Notes under the pieces: model-generated | The model's input: only the letters and a program-made list of their open reading frames with translations | Database searches by the model: none | Told to the model about the DNA's origin: nothing | In this document: positions 35,563-42,976 of the stretch, piece by piece | Layout: each line of letters begins with the position of its first letter | Position numbering within the stretch: position 1 is the stretch's first letter | DNA from: Chryseobacterium soldanellicola | Lineage (GTDB): Bacteria; Bacteroidota; Bacteroidia; Flavobacteriales; Weeksellaceae | Assembly (NCBI RefSeq): GCF_900100115.1 | Contig: NZ_FNKL01000001.1 | Coordinates: 186,001 to 250,000, forward strand | Direction of reading: 5' to 3' | DNA: 64,000 nucleotides | Position numbers and translations under genes: made by a program

Positions 35563-35740
35563 ATAAAAAAAGCCTACAACAATTCAGTGATATAGAGTAA
35601 ACTCCTAATCAACACGATTTGAACTGATTTCCACTGTCTGTAATCCGGAGAACCGGCACGCCATTCGATGGACATTTGTTCGGTAATTGTTTAGCGTTGA
35701 GTTTACCTTTAATGTGTTAGAATTATTGTAGGCAGGTCTT
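35563..35740 (-). ncRNA. ssrS: 6S RNA candidate
   Basis: On the minus strand GCCTACAATAATTC (35733-35720) and GAATTGTTGTAGGC (35585-35572) form a 14-bp closing stem with one wobble. An inner stem pairs GTAAACTC with GAGTTTAC, and a CCGG-TTCT-CCGG hairpin sits in the apical part. The 3' end runs straight into TTTTTTATT, as at an intrinsic terminator. Length (about 170 nt), closed rod-like outline and position next to zapA fit 6S RNA, which mimics an open promoter and sequesters RNA polymerase holoenzyme. Confidence 0.75.
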
Positions 35741-35755
35741 TCTGGGAAAAAAAAT

Positions 35756-36043
35756 CTATTTCCCAAATTCATTCAGCGATTGATTGATCTGAGCCAGTCT
35801 TTCGTTGGTTGAATGTATATTTTTTTCGTAGTTCATAGACACCACTTCAGCGTTGGTTCCCAATTTCAGGGCGCACATTGCCAAAGCATCTTGCTTGTCT
35901 CTCACATCGAAATTTTGTTCAAAATCTTTAATCATATTTTCGATCTGCTTCCCAACCTTACGCAAAGTCTCTTCCTCTGCTGCGGGTACATTCAGCGGAT
36001 ATACTCTTCCTGCAATGTTGATGGTTATTCTCCTTACCTCCAT
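35756..36043 (-). CDS. zapA: Cell division protein ZapA
   Basis: 95 residues. The N-terminus RRITINIAGRVYPLNVPAAEEETLRKVGKQIE is the beta-strand head of ZapA, followed by QDALAMCALKL and the coiled-coil C-terminus. ZapA bundles FtsZ filaments at the division ring. Its ATG overlaps the stop of the upstream coiled-coil gene by 1 nt. The 6S-like RNA follows directly, as zapA-ssrS do in many bacteria. Confidence 0.92.
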   Translation of the reverse strand: MEVRRITINIAGRVYPLNVPAAEEETLRKVGKQIENMIKDFEQNFDVRDKQDALAMCALKLGTNAEVVSMNYEKNIHSTNERLAQINQSLNEFGK

Positions 36044-36345
36044 TATAATCCACTGTTTTGAAGCTGAGCAATACAGAAATCAATCTCTTTCACCAATCTG
36101 TTGATATGGTTTTTCATTAATCTATTGTGTTCAGGATTTCCTGATATTGCTGAATAAAGTTTTATATTTTTTTGTTCTTCTGCTAATACCTGACTTTTCT
36201 TTCTTTCCTCATCATATTTCTTCTTCAGATCTTCATGTTCAATATTCAATTCCGAGAACTTTTCAGTAAGATTTTTGTAATTCTTTTGTAAGATCAATAT
36301 CTTTTTCTCTAATTCTGAAAAATTGTTTTCTAAATCTTGAAGCAT
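36043..36345 (-). CDS. Small coiled-coil protein, ZapB-like candidate
   Basis: 100 residues from the ATG at 36345. The first 70 residues (LENNFSELEKKILILQKNY... LKKKYDEERKKSQVLAEEQ) form a heptad-patterned coiled coil, followed by a short helical tail (HINRLVKEIDFCIAQLQN). It overlaps zapA by 1 nt. A frame open to 36384 lies upstream of the -7 box and is rejected. Context suggests a divisome partner such as ZapB, but the sequence alone cannot prove it. Confidence 0.6.
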   Translation of the reverse strand: MLQDLENNFSELEKKILILQKNYKNLTEKFSELNIEHEDLKKKYDEERKKSQVLAEEQKNIKLYSAISGNPEHNRLMKNHINRLVKEIDFCIAQLQNSGL

Positions 36346-36372
36346 TTCAGGTTTATATATTCTAACTATTAG

Positions 36373-36401
36373 CAAAAATAACAAAATATTAATACTAACA
36401 A
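36373..36401 (-). promoter_or_regulatory. Promoter of the coiled-coil-zapA-6S-rny block
   Basis: On the minus strand TTG (36401-36399), an 18-nt spacer and TATTTTTG (36380-36373). The box lies 27 nt before the ATG at 36345. Confidence 0.65.
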
Positions 36402-36431
36402 AAATAAAACGCCTTATATTTTAGGCATGGC

Positions 36432-36461
36432 AACAAAAAAGGAGATGCAAAGCACCTCCTT
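36432..36461 (-). terminator. porT operon terminator
   Basis: AAGGAGATGC (36439-36448) and GCACCTCCTT (36452-36461) form a stem with one mismatch around AAA; the A-run at 36433-36440 gives U residues on the minus strand. Confidence 0.75.
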
Positions 36462-36484
36462 CTGTATTTTTAGCTGTAATTTTC

Positions 36485-37267
36485 TTACTCAAATTTCAAT
36501 ACGAACATTACTGCTCTCGTCTGTAGTGTAGACATGGCAGCCGTCCAGTAAGGAGGTGTACCTGCATTATCAGTAACAATCTCGTTATTCATAATGAATG
36601 TCCCTCTGATTGCCGGAGTCAATTTAAATTTATTAAAGTAAAACTGAATTCCCATTTCTGCAGACCATGCAAAATTGTGGGTTGTAGATCTGAAAACCTG
36701 TTGTAAGTTATCATCCGTAGAATCTGAATTTGACTGTAAATTCACAATATAATTTACCCCTGCCGCAATGTAAGGTCTTGAATTATACCATCTTTGCCCA
36801 TGCAGCTCCAACATTACAGGAACGTCAACCAAAGTAGATTTTACTTCTCTTATTCTATCTTTATCCGTTAAAGGAATCGGAACAAAAGGATCATTCGTCA
36901 AAGTACCTGCTGCGTATTGGTCATTCGATTGTGTATCGAAATGCAATTCTCTCTGAGCAAATTGTAAGCCTGGTTCTACTCTTAGATCCAAATAATCGTT
37001 CAGTCTCCATTTACCGATTAATCCGGCACCGAAGCTTTTACTATTTTTAGATGTAACGAGATTTTTGTTCCCATCCATACCGTATCTTGGGTTGAGTACT
37101 ATACGGTAGTCCAGTATATTACCATTCAGATAAAAACCCCAGCTGAACGTCTGTTGATCAAAGTCTTCCAACTTATCCATTCTGTTTCGGGTTCTAAATT
37201 GCGCGTTTGCAAAAACTGCAACATTTACTGAGGCTAAAACCAGTGCTTTTAATAAAAATTTATTCAT
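36485..37267 (-). CDS. porT: PorT/SprT-type outer membrane beta-barrel (type IX secretion)
   Basis: 260 residues with a signal peptide (LKALVLASVNVAVFANAQ). The mature part is a beta-barrel of alternating strands ending in an aromatic-rich last strand (QTRAVMFVLKFE), as in outer-membrane proteins. The first mature block, FSWGFYLNGNILDYRIVLNP, and the linkage to ubiE match PorT/SprT, needed for type IX secretion. It follows ubiE by 3 nt. If the assignment is wrong, it is still an outer-membrane beta-barrel of the PorT family. Confidence 0.75.
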   Translation of the reverse strand: MNKFLLKALVLASVNVAVFANAQFRTRNRMDKLEDFDQQTFSWGFYLNGNILDYRIVLNPRYGMDGNKNLVTSKNSKSFGAGLIGKWRLNDYLDLRVEPGLQFAQRELHFDTQSNDQYAAGTLTNDPFVPIPLTDKDRIREVKSTLVDVPVMLELHGQRWYNSRPYIAAGVNYIVNLQSNSDSTDDNLQQVFRSTTHNFAWSAEMGIQFYFNKFKLTPAIRGTFIMNNEIVTDNAGTPPYWTAAMSTLQTRAVMFVLKFE

Positions 37268-37270
37268 AGG

Positions 37271-38002
37271 TTACTTTGTTGCTTTATAAATTGTGGCTAT
37301 ACCTAAACTTAGTTTTTTATATTCAACTTTTTTAAATCCTGTATCTAAAAGAATCTGTCTCATTTTTTCCCCGAAAGGAAAAGCGTTTACAGAATCCGGA
37401 AGGTAGGTATATGCCCTATTATCTTTAGAAACCAGTCTGCCGATGGCAGGTAATATATTTTTGAAATAAAACATATAAAATGGTGCTAAAAAACCCTCAA
37501 CCTTTGAAAACTCAAGTATATAAACACTTTTGTTGTCCTTTACTACCCTTCTTAGTTCCGCCAACCCTTTGGTTAGATTTTCAAAATTCCTTACTCCAAA
37601 TGCAACGGAAACAGCATCAAATCTATTGTCCTCGAAAGGTAAATTTTCTGCATCGCCCTTTTGCATGGAAATTTTGCCGTCTAAATTAAGTTTTTTTATT
37701 TTAATAACGCCAACATTTAACATTTGTTGCGATAAATCTAAACCAATTACTTTGGCACGGGTTCCTTTTTCAATGGTGATTGCCAGATCTCCCGTTCCTG
37801 TAGCCACATCCAGCACTTCCTGCGGGCTGTCGCTTTTCATCATATTGACCAGTGTATTCCTCCATAAAACATCAATTTTCATGGATAAAACATGATTCAG
37901 AAGATCATATTTCGGTGCAATATTGTCGAACATATCCTCTACCTGGCTCTTTTTTGTAGCCTCAGAATTGTAGGGCGTTACTTTGTTGATATCGTTTGTC
38001 AA
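37271..38002 (-). CDS. ubiE: Demethylmenaquinone methyltransferase
   Basis: 243 residues. VEDMFDNIAPKYDLLNHVLSM is the UbiE/COQ5 signature, VLDVATGTGDLAI the SAM loop, and AVSVAFGVRNFENLTKGL the second signature. It methylates demethylmenaquinone to menaquinone, the main respiratory quinone expected in this group. Its ATG overlaps the stop of the upstream gene by 4 nt (ATGA) and porT follows 3 nt downstream, so the three genes form a tight operon. Confidence 0.96.
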   Translation of the reverse strand: MTNDINKVTPYNSEATKKSQVEDMFDNIAPKYDLLNHVLSMKIDVLWRNTLVNMMKSDSPQEVLDVATGTGDLAITIEKGTRAKVIGLDLSQQMLNVGVIKIKKLNLDGKISMQKGDAENLPFEDNRFDAVSVAFGVRNFENLTKGLAELRRVVKDNKSVYILEFSKVEGFLAPFYMFYFKNILPAIGRLVSKDNRAYTYLPDSVNAFPFGEKMRQILLDTGFKKVEYKKLSLGIATIYKATK

Positions 38003-38568
38003 AACTTGTAATATTCTTTATAATAATTAAGATAATCCTGTTTTCTGAAGATTTTTGATCTCGATTCTACTTTCTGTATATTTTTGATCATTTTATCATA
38101 ATCCTCGTCTACATTATAATAAAAGTCTTCTGTGTAAAGCTTGTTGAAGTGTCTGGCACCTCCATAATATTCTTTTCCGTCTATTGTGGTCTTATCAAGC
38201 GCCAAAAGTAATGAATCTTTTTTAAGATTGTATCCATAATATTGATCATTCACATAATAATCCTGATGGGCAATATTAATCAGCCCCCGGATTTTCTTCA
38301 CATCGAATGCGGAATCATACATCATTTTTTTATTCTGATCAAAAACTTTGATAGAATTTTCCCCCATTTTTAAATCTACAGGCACGGTTTGCCCAGCCGC
38401 AATCGTACCTTCAGAGCCGTTATTAATCTTATAATAATAGGTATTAGGCGTAGGATTATCCACTACATAATAGTTTTTTTTGGCTAAAAAAAGGAAATAA
38501 ATTGCAAAGGCAACACTAAACGCCGCAACTGCGATAAATAATCCTTTCAGGGACGGATTGTTTTTCAT
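37999..38568 (-). CDS. Hypothetical membrane-anchored protein
   Basis: 189 residues. One N-terminal TM (FIAVAAFSVAFAIYFLFLA) is followed by a Tyr-rich extracytoplasmic domain (YYVVDNPTPNTYYYKINNG at the start) and a C-terminus rich in Tyr/Lys/Asp (DYLNYYKEYYKF). I do not recognise a family. It is the first gene of the operon with ubiE and porT, overlapping ubiE by 4 nt, so a role in the envelope or T9SS is a guess only. Its TAAATTTG box (38598-38591) is divergent from that of the fabH-like gene. Confidence 0.65.
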   Translation of the reverse strand: MKNNPSLKGLFIAVAAFSVAFAIYFLFLAKKNYYVVDNPTPNTYYYKINNGSEGTIAAGQTVPVDLKMGENSIKVFDQNKKMMYDSAFDVKKIRGLINIAHQDYYVNDQYYGYNLKKDSLLLALDKTTIDGKEYYGGARHFNKLYTEDFYYNVDEDYDKMIKNIQKVESRSKIFRKQDYLNYYKEYYKF

Positions 38569-38590
38569 AGATTGTAAAGTACAATTTTTG

Positions 38591-38598
38591 CAAATTTA
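38591..38598 (-). promoter_or_regulatory. -7 box of the hypothetical-ubiE-porT operon
   Basis: The minus strand reads TAAATTTG, matching TAnnTTTG, 22 nt before the ATG at 38568. Confidence 0.5.
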
Positions 38599-38635
38599 AT
38601 AATATTTTTAATTCTTTCTTATTAATATTAATTAT

Positions 38636-38643
38636 TAACTTTG
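38636..38643 (+). promoter_or_regulatory. -7 box of the fabH-like gene
   Basis: TAACTTTG matches TAnnTTTG, 25 nt before the ATG at 38669. Confidence 0.6.
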
Positions 38644-38668
38644 CATCTTTAAAAAATCATTTAAACGA

Positions 38669-39733
38669 ATGCCGAATACGATCATTATTGGTTCTGGATC
38701 TTATATTCCTAATCGAGTTATTGGTAGAGATTATTTTATGGATTCTGAATTCTATACCGACGAAGGTGAGAAAATAGAGAAGCCTACAGAAGAAATCATT
38801 TCAAAATTTGTAGAAATTACAGAAATTGAAGAGCGCAGATATATTGAAGATGACCTTACCAACTCTAAAATTGGCTACGAAGCTTCAAAGATTGCTATTG
38901 AAGATTCAAAAATAGACGCTGAGGAGCTTGATTATATTATATATGCAAGTAATTTTGGGGAAGTTACAGCTGCAGGGCTTGTTAACTTTATGCCGAATAT
39001 GGCAGCAAGAGTAAAAAATCAGCTAGGTATAAAAAACAGGAAATGTGTTACTTATGACATGATTTTCGGGTGCCCGGGATGGGTTGAAGCAATGATTTTA
39101 GCTGATAATCTGATTAAAGCCAAAGCAGCAAAAACGATTTTGGTAGTTGGCGGTGAAACATTAAGCCGCGTTACCGATCCTTATGACAGAAATAAAATGA
39201 TTTTCGCAGACGGGGCCGGAGCTGTTGTTGTAAAGGCAACCGATGACGAAAATGTAGGAATTATCGCTCACAATACCATTTGTGATAACGGTATCGAGCT
39301 GGATTATCTGGTAAGTGGCTGTTCCGTAAATAAAGAAGCAGAAGACAAGCTGTACATCAGAATGCTGGGAAGAAAAATTTATGAGTACGCTCTCAAAAAC
39401 GTTCCTACAGCAATAAAAGAAACCATTGATGATGCCGGGCTTTCCATCGAGGATATCAACAAAATATTAATCCACCAGGCCAATGCCAAAATGGATTATG
39501 CCATGATCGAAAGGCTTCATAAGCTTTATGATATTAAAGATTACGACCATTCGATCTCTCCCATGACCATCCAGATGTTCGGAAATTCGTCCGTAGCAAC
39601 CATTCCTACAATGTATGATTTAATAATTAAAGGAAAAATGGAAGGTCAATCGTTTAAAGATAAAGGTAACATTGTGATGACTTCGGTAGGTGCCGGAATG
39701 AATATCAATGCTATCGTTTACAGATTTCCTTAA
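38669..39733 (+). CDS. 3-oxoacyl-ACP synthase III family protein (FabH-like)
   Basis: 354 residues of the thiolase fold. The catalytic Cys is in MIFGCPGWVEAMILA, the His in INKILIHQANAKM and the Asn in QMFGNSSVATIPT, giving a complete Cys-His-Asn triad. The sequence diverges from housekeeping FabH around the active site (FGCPGW rather than ACAGF), so it may load an unusual starter acyl group or serve a secondary pathway. A terminator follows and the gene stands alone. Confidence 0.85.
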   Translation: MPNTIIIGSGSYIPNRVIGRDYFMDSEFYTDEGEKIEKPTEEIISKFVEITEIEERRYIEDDLTNSKIGYEASKIAIEDSKIDAEELDYIIYASNFGEVTAAGLVNFMPNMAARVKNQLGIKNRKCVTYDMIFGCPGWVEAMILADNLIKAKAAKTILVVGGETLSRVTDPYDRNKMIFADGAGAVVVKATDDENVGIIAHNTICDNGIELDYLVSGCSVNKEAEDKLYIRMLGRKIYEYALKNVPTAIKETIDDAGLSIEDINKILIHQANAKMDYAMIERLHKLYDIKDYDHSISPMTIQMFGNSSVATIPTMYDLIIKGKMEGQSFKDKGNIVMTSVGAGMNINAIVYRFP

Positions 39734-39754
39734 TAATATTTAATTTAAAAATAT

Positions 39755-39792
39755 AAAAAAGCACAGGGAAAACTATTCTTTGTGCTTTTTTT
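39755..39792 (+). terminator. Terminator after the fabH-like gene
   Basis: AAAAAAGCACA and TGTGCTTTTTTT pair across a 15-nt loop, followed by the next gene at 39803. Confidence 0.8.
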
Positions 39793-39802
39793 AAACTTAA
39801 TT

Positions 39803-41008
39803 ATGCAAAGAAATTTTTTAATCATTGCTGCGATCTTTCTTCTTTTAGAAATCTATATCTATCAGGCAATAAGAACGTTAACAGATAATTTTTGGATAAG
39901 AACCGGTTATTGGATCCTTTCTTTAACCGTTTATGGGATTTTCGCCTACGAAATCACTCATTATCAAAGATCAGACAGAAGTACGGTGAAAGCACAGATC
40001 ATGATCTCATTATTTGTCGTATTTATTTTGCCTAAAATTTTCATCGTTTTATTTTTATTAATTGATGATATTTTCAGAACCGGAAGTTATTTAATCGGTT
40101 TTGCACGTCCTACAGAAAATTTTTTCCCGGAAAGAAGAAAATTTTTAAGCTTGTTAGGACTGGGTCTCGGAGGTGTGCTTTCTGCCCTTTTTATCGACGG
40201 AATTACATTTGGGAAATACCGACACAAAGTAAGAAAGGTAAAGGTAAAATTTGCCAATCTTCCGAAAAGCTTTAAAGGTTATAAAATCATTCAGATTTCT
40301 GATGTTCACAGTGGAAGCTTTTCTGATCCCAGTAAGCTGGAACATGCAATTGAGCTTATCAACGAACAAAATGCCGATTTAATTTTATTCACCGGAGATA
40401 TGGTGAATAATGTTGCGGATGAATTTAAGCCGTTTATTCCTTTATTTTCTAAAATTAAAAGTAAAGACGGTAAACTTGCGGTCCTCGGAAACCACGATTA
40501 TGGCGATTACGTAACATGGAATTCTCCAGACGAAAAAAAGAAAAATCTCGATACATTGATCGATTACGAAAAACAAGCCGGATTTGATATGCTTCGAAAT
40601 GAAAACCGGGTTATTGAGAAAAACGGTGAAAAATTATACATTTTAGGCGTTGAAAACTGGGGATTAAAGCCTTTTCCACAATTCGGAAGGCTTGATGACG
40701 CTTTGAAAGACGTTCCAAAAGATGCTACAAAAATATTAATGAGCCATGACCCTACTCATTTTGATTATGTGGTTAAAAAACATCCGACAGATGTTCATTT
40801 AACACTTTCAGGACATACACATGGGATGCAGTTTGGTTTAGATTTAAAAAACATCAAATGGTCGCCCGTTCAATACCGTTACCCAAAATGGGCTGATTTG
40901 TATGAAAGCGAAGATAAAATGCTGTATGTAAACAGAGGTTTTGGGGTGTTGGGGTATCCCGGAAGAGTTGGTGTTTTACCGGAAATTACGCTTTTTGAAT
41001 TGAGTTAG
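39803..41008 (+). CDS. Membrane-anchored metallophosphoesterase
   Basis: 401 residues from the ATG at 39803. Four N-terminal TM segments (about 1-130) precede the catalytic domain with ISDVHSGSF (site 1), FTGDMVNN, LGNHDYGDY and LSGHTHGMQFG, the full set of binuclear-metal ligands of calcineurin-like phosphoesterases (YkuE/YaeI type). The preceding in-frame GTG at 39782 lies in the terminator and is rejected. The substrate is unknown; lipid phosphates are plausible given the membrane anchor. Confidence 0.88.
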   Translation: MQRNFLIIAAIFLLLEIYIYQAIRTLTDNFWIRTGYWILSLTVYGIFAYEITHYQRSDRSTVKAQIMISLFVVFILPKIFIVLFLLIDDIFRTGSYLIGFARPTENFFPERRKFLSLLGLGLGGVLSALFIDGITFGKYRHKVRKVKVKFANLPKSFKGYKIIQISDVHSGSFSDPSKLEHAIELINEQNADLILFTGDMVNNVADEFKPFIPLFSKIKSKDGKLAVLGNHDYGDYVTWNSPDEKKKNLDTLIDYEKQAGFDMLRNENRVIEKNGEKLYILGVENWGLKPFPQFGRLDDALKDVPKDATKILMSHDPTHFDYVVKKHPTDVHLTLSGHTHGMQFGLDLKNIKWSPVQYRYPKWADLYESEDKMLYVNRGFGVLGYPGRVGVLPEITLFELS

Positions 41009-41082
41009 AGTTTCGAAATACAAGATTCGTGATCAAAAAATCGAACCCGTATCTCGTATCCCGTATGCCGAAGCTGGAAACT

Positions 41083-41835
41083 CTAAAAAATATAATCCTT
41101 CATACGGGAAGTAGCCATCTCCTTCTCGTTGATCCAGGCAAGGAGGGCATCGAGTTTGTCCTCCATTTTTCTGCCCAAAAATAAGCTTCTGTAAAAGGGA
41201 ATATCAAACTGATATTTTTTAAAATCGGTAAATTGCCATGAGTTTAAATAAATCAAAACAAACTCATCATTTTTCAGCGTTTCAAAAACCATATTCTGAT
41301 AATATTTCATCGGCAGAATCTGAAACACAAAATCATTGTACGGTAACTGACTGTAAGGAGAAATGCTTTCCGGAATAATGCTTAATCCATCTTCTTCGTT
41401 AATTTCCGTGTCTCTTTTTAGACGTTTAAAAGGAAAAAGAATATTCGCATTATCAATATTGGAAACATAATTAAATTCCAATAATTTTAAATCTTTCTGA
41501 GCCAGCTTAACATCTTTCTGACGAATTCCACGGATCTGTTTTTCCAAAAGATCTTGGGTGAATTTCTTTATCTCTTCAATTTCCTGAAGGCTGGAATTTT
41601 TGTTGTAAAAAGCAATTTCATGTCCTTTAGATGAAATTGCTTTTATTAAATTCTGAAGCTTTTGAGCGATTGAAATCTCCACAAAAAAACTTGCTTTCGT
41701 ATCGTGAATATCTAAAATTCTAAGAATAGCTTTTGTATTATTTTCAGTAATTTTCAATCTTTCCTCATCAGAAATTTCGACACCATTTTTAGCATCAGCT
41801 TCAATATTCAGCAGATTGAAAGTTAATAATATCAT
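41083..41835 (-). CDS. Polysaccharide deacetylase-like protein with degenerate active site
   Basis: 250 residues. The fold pattern LTFNLLNIEAD at the N-terminus, then KASFFVEISIAQKLQ and SSKGHEIAFYNKNSSLQEI, follows NodB-type polysaccharide deacetylases. The usual D-D pair at the start is not evident, and the expected metal-binding H-x3-H after GHEI is missing (AFYNKNSS). It may be a non-catalytic homologue. No signal peptide is visible. It is a single gene between metallophosphoesterase and threonine dehydrogenase. Confidence 0.6.
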   Translation of the reverse strand: MILLTFNLLNIEADAKNGVEISDEERLKITENNTKAILRILDIHDTKASFFVEISIAQKLQNLIKAISSKGHEIAFYNKNSSLQEIEEIKKFTQDLLEKQIRGIRQKDVKLAQKDLKLLEFNYVSNIDNANILFPFKRLKRDTEINEEDGLSIIPESISPYSQLPYNDFVFQILPMKYYQNMVFETLKNDEFVLIYLNSWQFTDFKKYQFDIPFYRSLFLGRKMEDKLDALLAWINEKEMATSRMKDYIF

Positions 41836-41919
41836 TTAAACTAAACTTTATATAAATTTTATAAATAATTAAAAATCAGTTGTTAAAATTAATTTCAATT
41901 AAAGTTAAACTTTAACTAA

Positions 41920-42885
41920 TTAATTTTTTCCTAATTTTACTTTAAGATTTTTAATCATGTCTTTTGACATCTCAGAAATTCCGAAATCGTACGACAATCC
42001 CCAATCTTTTTTCGCTACAGAATCATCAATTGAAGCCGGCCACGAATCTGCAATTGCCTGTCTGAAATCCGGTTTATAATCAATCTCAAATTCTGGAATT
42101 TCTTTCTTAATTTCTTCCGCCAATTCTTTTGGAGTAAAAGACATTCCGCCTAAATTGTAAGACGAACGAACCGTTACACTTTCTTTCGGAGCATCCATTA
42201 ATTTCAATGTTGCGTTGATCGCATCATCCATATATAACATCGGCATTCCTGTATTTTCAGAAATGAAACTTGTATATTTTCCTTCTTCGATTGCTTCATA
42301 AAAAATCTCAACAGCATAATCTGTAGTTCCGCCGCCCGCCGGAGTTTTCCATGAGATCAATCCCGGATATCTGATACTTCTTACATCTACTCCATGCTTG
42401 TCAAAATAATATTCACACCATTTTTCACCTGCCATTTTTGAAATTCCGTACACCGTTGTCGGGTTTAAAACCACATCCTGTCCTACATTTTCTTTTGGAA
42501 TTCCTTTCCCGAAAACAGCGATTGAACTTGGCCAGAAAATCTTTTTAAGAAGACCTTCTTTTGCCATTTCACAAAACTGAAGAAGCGGTTCAAGATTCAG
42601 CTTCCAAGCAAAAATCGGCTGCTTTTCTGAAGTTCCCGACAATAATGACGCCAAATGATAAACAGTCGTAATATCGTAGTCTTTGATTACCTGTCTCACC
42701 AATTGCGTGTTGGTAACGTCCATTCTTTCGTAGTGCCCTGCAGCAGTGATGCCCTTTTGCCATCTGTCAAGCCCTGAAGCCACAACATTATCTGCACCGT
42801 GAATCTCAACAAGTCTGTTCGTAAGTTCGGTGCCAATCTGCCCCAAAGCTCCTGTAATAAGTATTCTTTCCGTATAGGATTCCAT
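41920..42885 (-). CDS. SDR-type L-threonine 3-dehydrogenase / NAD-dependent epimerase family
   Basis: 321 residues from the ATG at 42885 (MESYTERILITGALGQIGTEL). The NAD motif GALGQIG, the catalytic Ser/Thr region WPSSIAVFG and the YGISKMAGEKWC (YxxxK) triad are present. The arrangement, including VRSIRYPGLISW and PMLYMDDAINATL, matches the UDP-galactose-epimerase-like threonine dehydrogenases of Bacteroidetes. It would oxidise threonine to 2-amino-3-ketobutyrate; other substrates cannot be excluded. The longer frame from 42915 is not supported. Confidence 0.8.
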   Translation of the reverse strand: MESYTERILITGALGQIGTELTNRLVEIHGADNVVASGLDRWQKGITAAGHYERMDVTNTQLVRQVIKDYDITTVYHLASLLSGTSEKQPIFAWKLNLEPLLQFCEMAKEGLLKKIFWPSSIAVFGKGIPKENVGQDVVLNPTTVYGISKMAGEKWCEYYFDKHGVDVRSIRYPGLISWKTPAGGGTTDYAVEIFYEAIEEGKYTSFISENTGMPMLYMDDAINATLKLMDAPKESVTVRSSYNLGGMSFTPKELAEEIKKEIPEFEIDYKPDFRQAIADSWPASIDDSVAKKDWGLSYDFGISEMSKDMIKNLKVKLGKN

Positions 42886-42976
42886 TTTTCTTTTTATTAA
42901 ATTGATCGAAAGCAAAAATAAATATTTTAAATCCTATTTTAAAACAAATTTGTAAATTCGGTTATAAAATTTACAA

